Below, piece after piece: positions 63,241 to 64,000 of a stretch of 64,000 nt of DNA. Source of the DNA: Dugong dugon (Eukaryota; Chordata; Mammalia; Sirenia; Dugongidae); assembly GCA_030035585.1 (NCBI GenBank), contig CM057465.1, positions 3,013,501 through 3,077,500 on the forward strand. Direction: 5' to 3'. The notes beneath the pieces are model-generated. The model ran no database searches, was not told the origin of the DNA, and saw only the letters and a program-made list of their open reading frames with translations. Position numbers and translations under genes: made by a program. The number at the start of each line of letters is the position of its first letter. The stretch's first letter is position 1.

Positions 63241-64000
63241 GAAGGTGGTTTTAGAGACTCACATATCTGCAATAGGTGCTCACGTCCCTTCCAGGCAGAG
63301 CCAATGGGTCAAATCCAGTGTCTTCCTGCCTCTTCCCTGCAAAGGCATGAGGAATGTGGTCTTTCCTGTGTCTGGAAGGGAAGAAGACTTGGGTATTGCT
63401 GAGTGCCAGGAACGCCCATCCCAGGGAGAAGAAAAGGAGATGAGGAAACCGCCAATTGCCCAAGAGCTCCAGGGTCTCCTCTTTGGCGAGGACCCTCAGA
63501 GGCAACCCATGGGCCAGCAACACCAGACTCCTTGAGGAAAACAAAGCACAGTAGGTGGAATGAGCCTCCACCGTTATGACCCACGTGCAGAAAGGGACTC
63601 CACCATCCCCACCATCCTCCCAGGGAGGACTTTGGAAGGCAGCACTCAGGTATGTACTGCTGTCCTTGTTTCCTCTCTGCCACCCAGCTCCAGCACTTCA
63701 CACCCTTCCAGAGCTTCCTTTAAGCACCTTCCTTCAAGCCCAGCAAATGACTAGACTCTTAATAGATGCACACTGAAAATGTGTTGAATCAGAATGTTAA
63801 AGCATTGCCGTTCACAACATGAGGCTTACTAACCATTTCAGAAAAAGCTCCAGTGATATTTTCTGGGTATGCGTGTGGCTCCTATTCAGTTTAGAAAATA
63901 TAAACACGCTGCAGGGGAAGGATTTTTTTTTTTTATTTTTTAAAAATGTTAATAGAAGAAGCATTTTCTTCTAATTCACCTGGAATGTCATTCACTCCTG
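63241..64000. other. Mostly unassigned DNA
   Basis: 63600-63800 may be a degraded L2 sense end ('cttccagagcttcc', 'gaaaatgtgttgaatcagaatg'). A T-run at 63927-63935. Frames of 96-158 codons at 62926-63535 and 63309-63701 conflict and begin in SINE. No gene called. Confidence 0.35.

Overview
The window reads as gene-free, repeat-rich mammalian nuclear DNA. I found no host exon, tRNA, rRNA or other host RNA gene that I can support. The open frames are short (the longest non-repetitive one is 213 codons) and show no recognisable domain. The longer or best-looking ones come from simple repeats (CCAT and TG arrays) or from decayed LINE reverse transcriptase.

The source is almost certainly an afrotherian mammal, most likely an elephant or another paenungulate. 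The evidence is the density of two element types: AfroSINE-type SINEs, including one full-length copy at 30239-30580 with a tRNA-Gly-like head and clean A and B boxes, and an RTE (BovB-like) LINE whose 3' tail ends in the same kind of sequence (a 'tatgagtc..gaactgactcgatggcac' type segment followed by AAC repeats). Afrotheria are known for this SINE/RTE pairing. Genus is inference.

Layout: 1-5200 holds SINEs, an RTE with readable reverse-transcriptase segments (3140-4361) and an MLT1-type LTR. 5760-6530 is a repeat-free island. 6540-13300 mixes L2, RTE, MLT1, MIR and a four-layer SINE nest (11166-11860). 13490-14600 is a large CCAT array followed by a TG array inside an L2. 16140-19420 is a three-layer nest: RTE inside a MaLR-like LTR inside an L2. 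20320-28500 is dominated by old L1 in both orientations, with an ERV1-like LTR fossil and small RTE and SINE tail insertions. 28600-36000 has L2, MIR, the full-length AfroSINE, a G-rich array and a GGAT/GGAA array. 36041-36541 is a clean solo LTR inside a SINE. 43374-44915 is a TG-rich array split by a SINE pair. 44920-49270 is comparatively repeat-poor and contains candidate conserved noncoding DNA. 49270-64000 returns to RTE, SINE, MLT1 and MIR, with a purine-only tract at 58375-58531.

The 'system' here is the RTE/AfroSINE partnership: the LINE supplies reverse transcriptase, and the SINEs carry a matching 3' tail and very likely use it. The most informative content is a set of nested insertions with readable target-site duplications, which give a relative chronology. 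I see no novel gene system. The best non-transposon leads are the repeat-free islands and a perfect 14-bp RFX-type X-box palindrome at 51648-51661. Repeat assignments are from memory of consensus sequences, and boundaries are usually good to about 5-20 bases.
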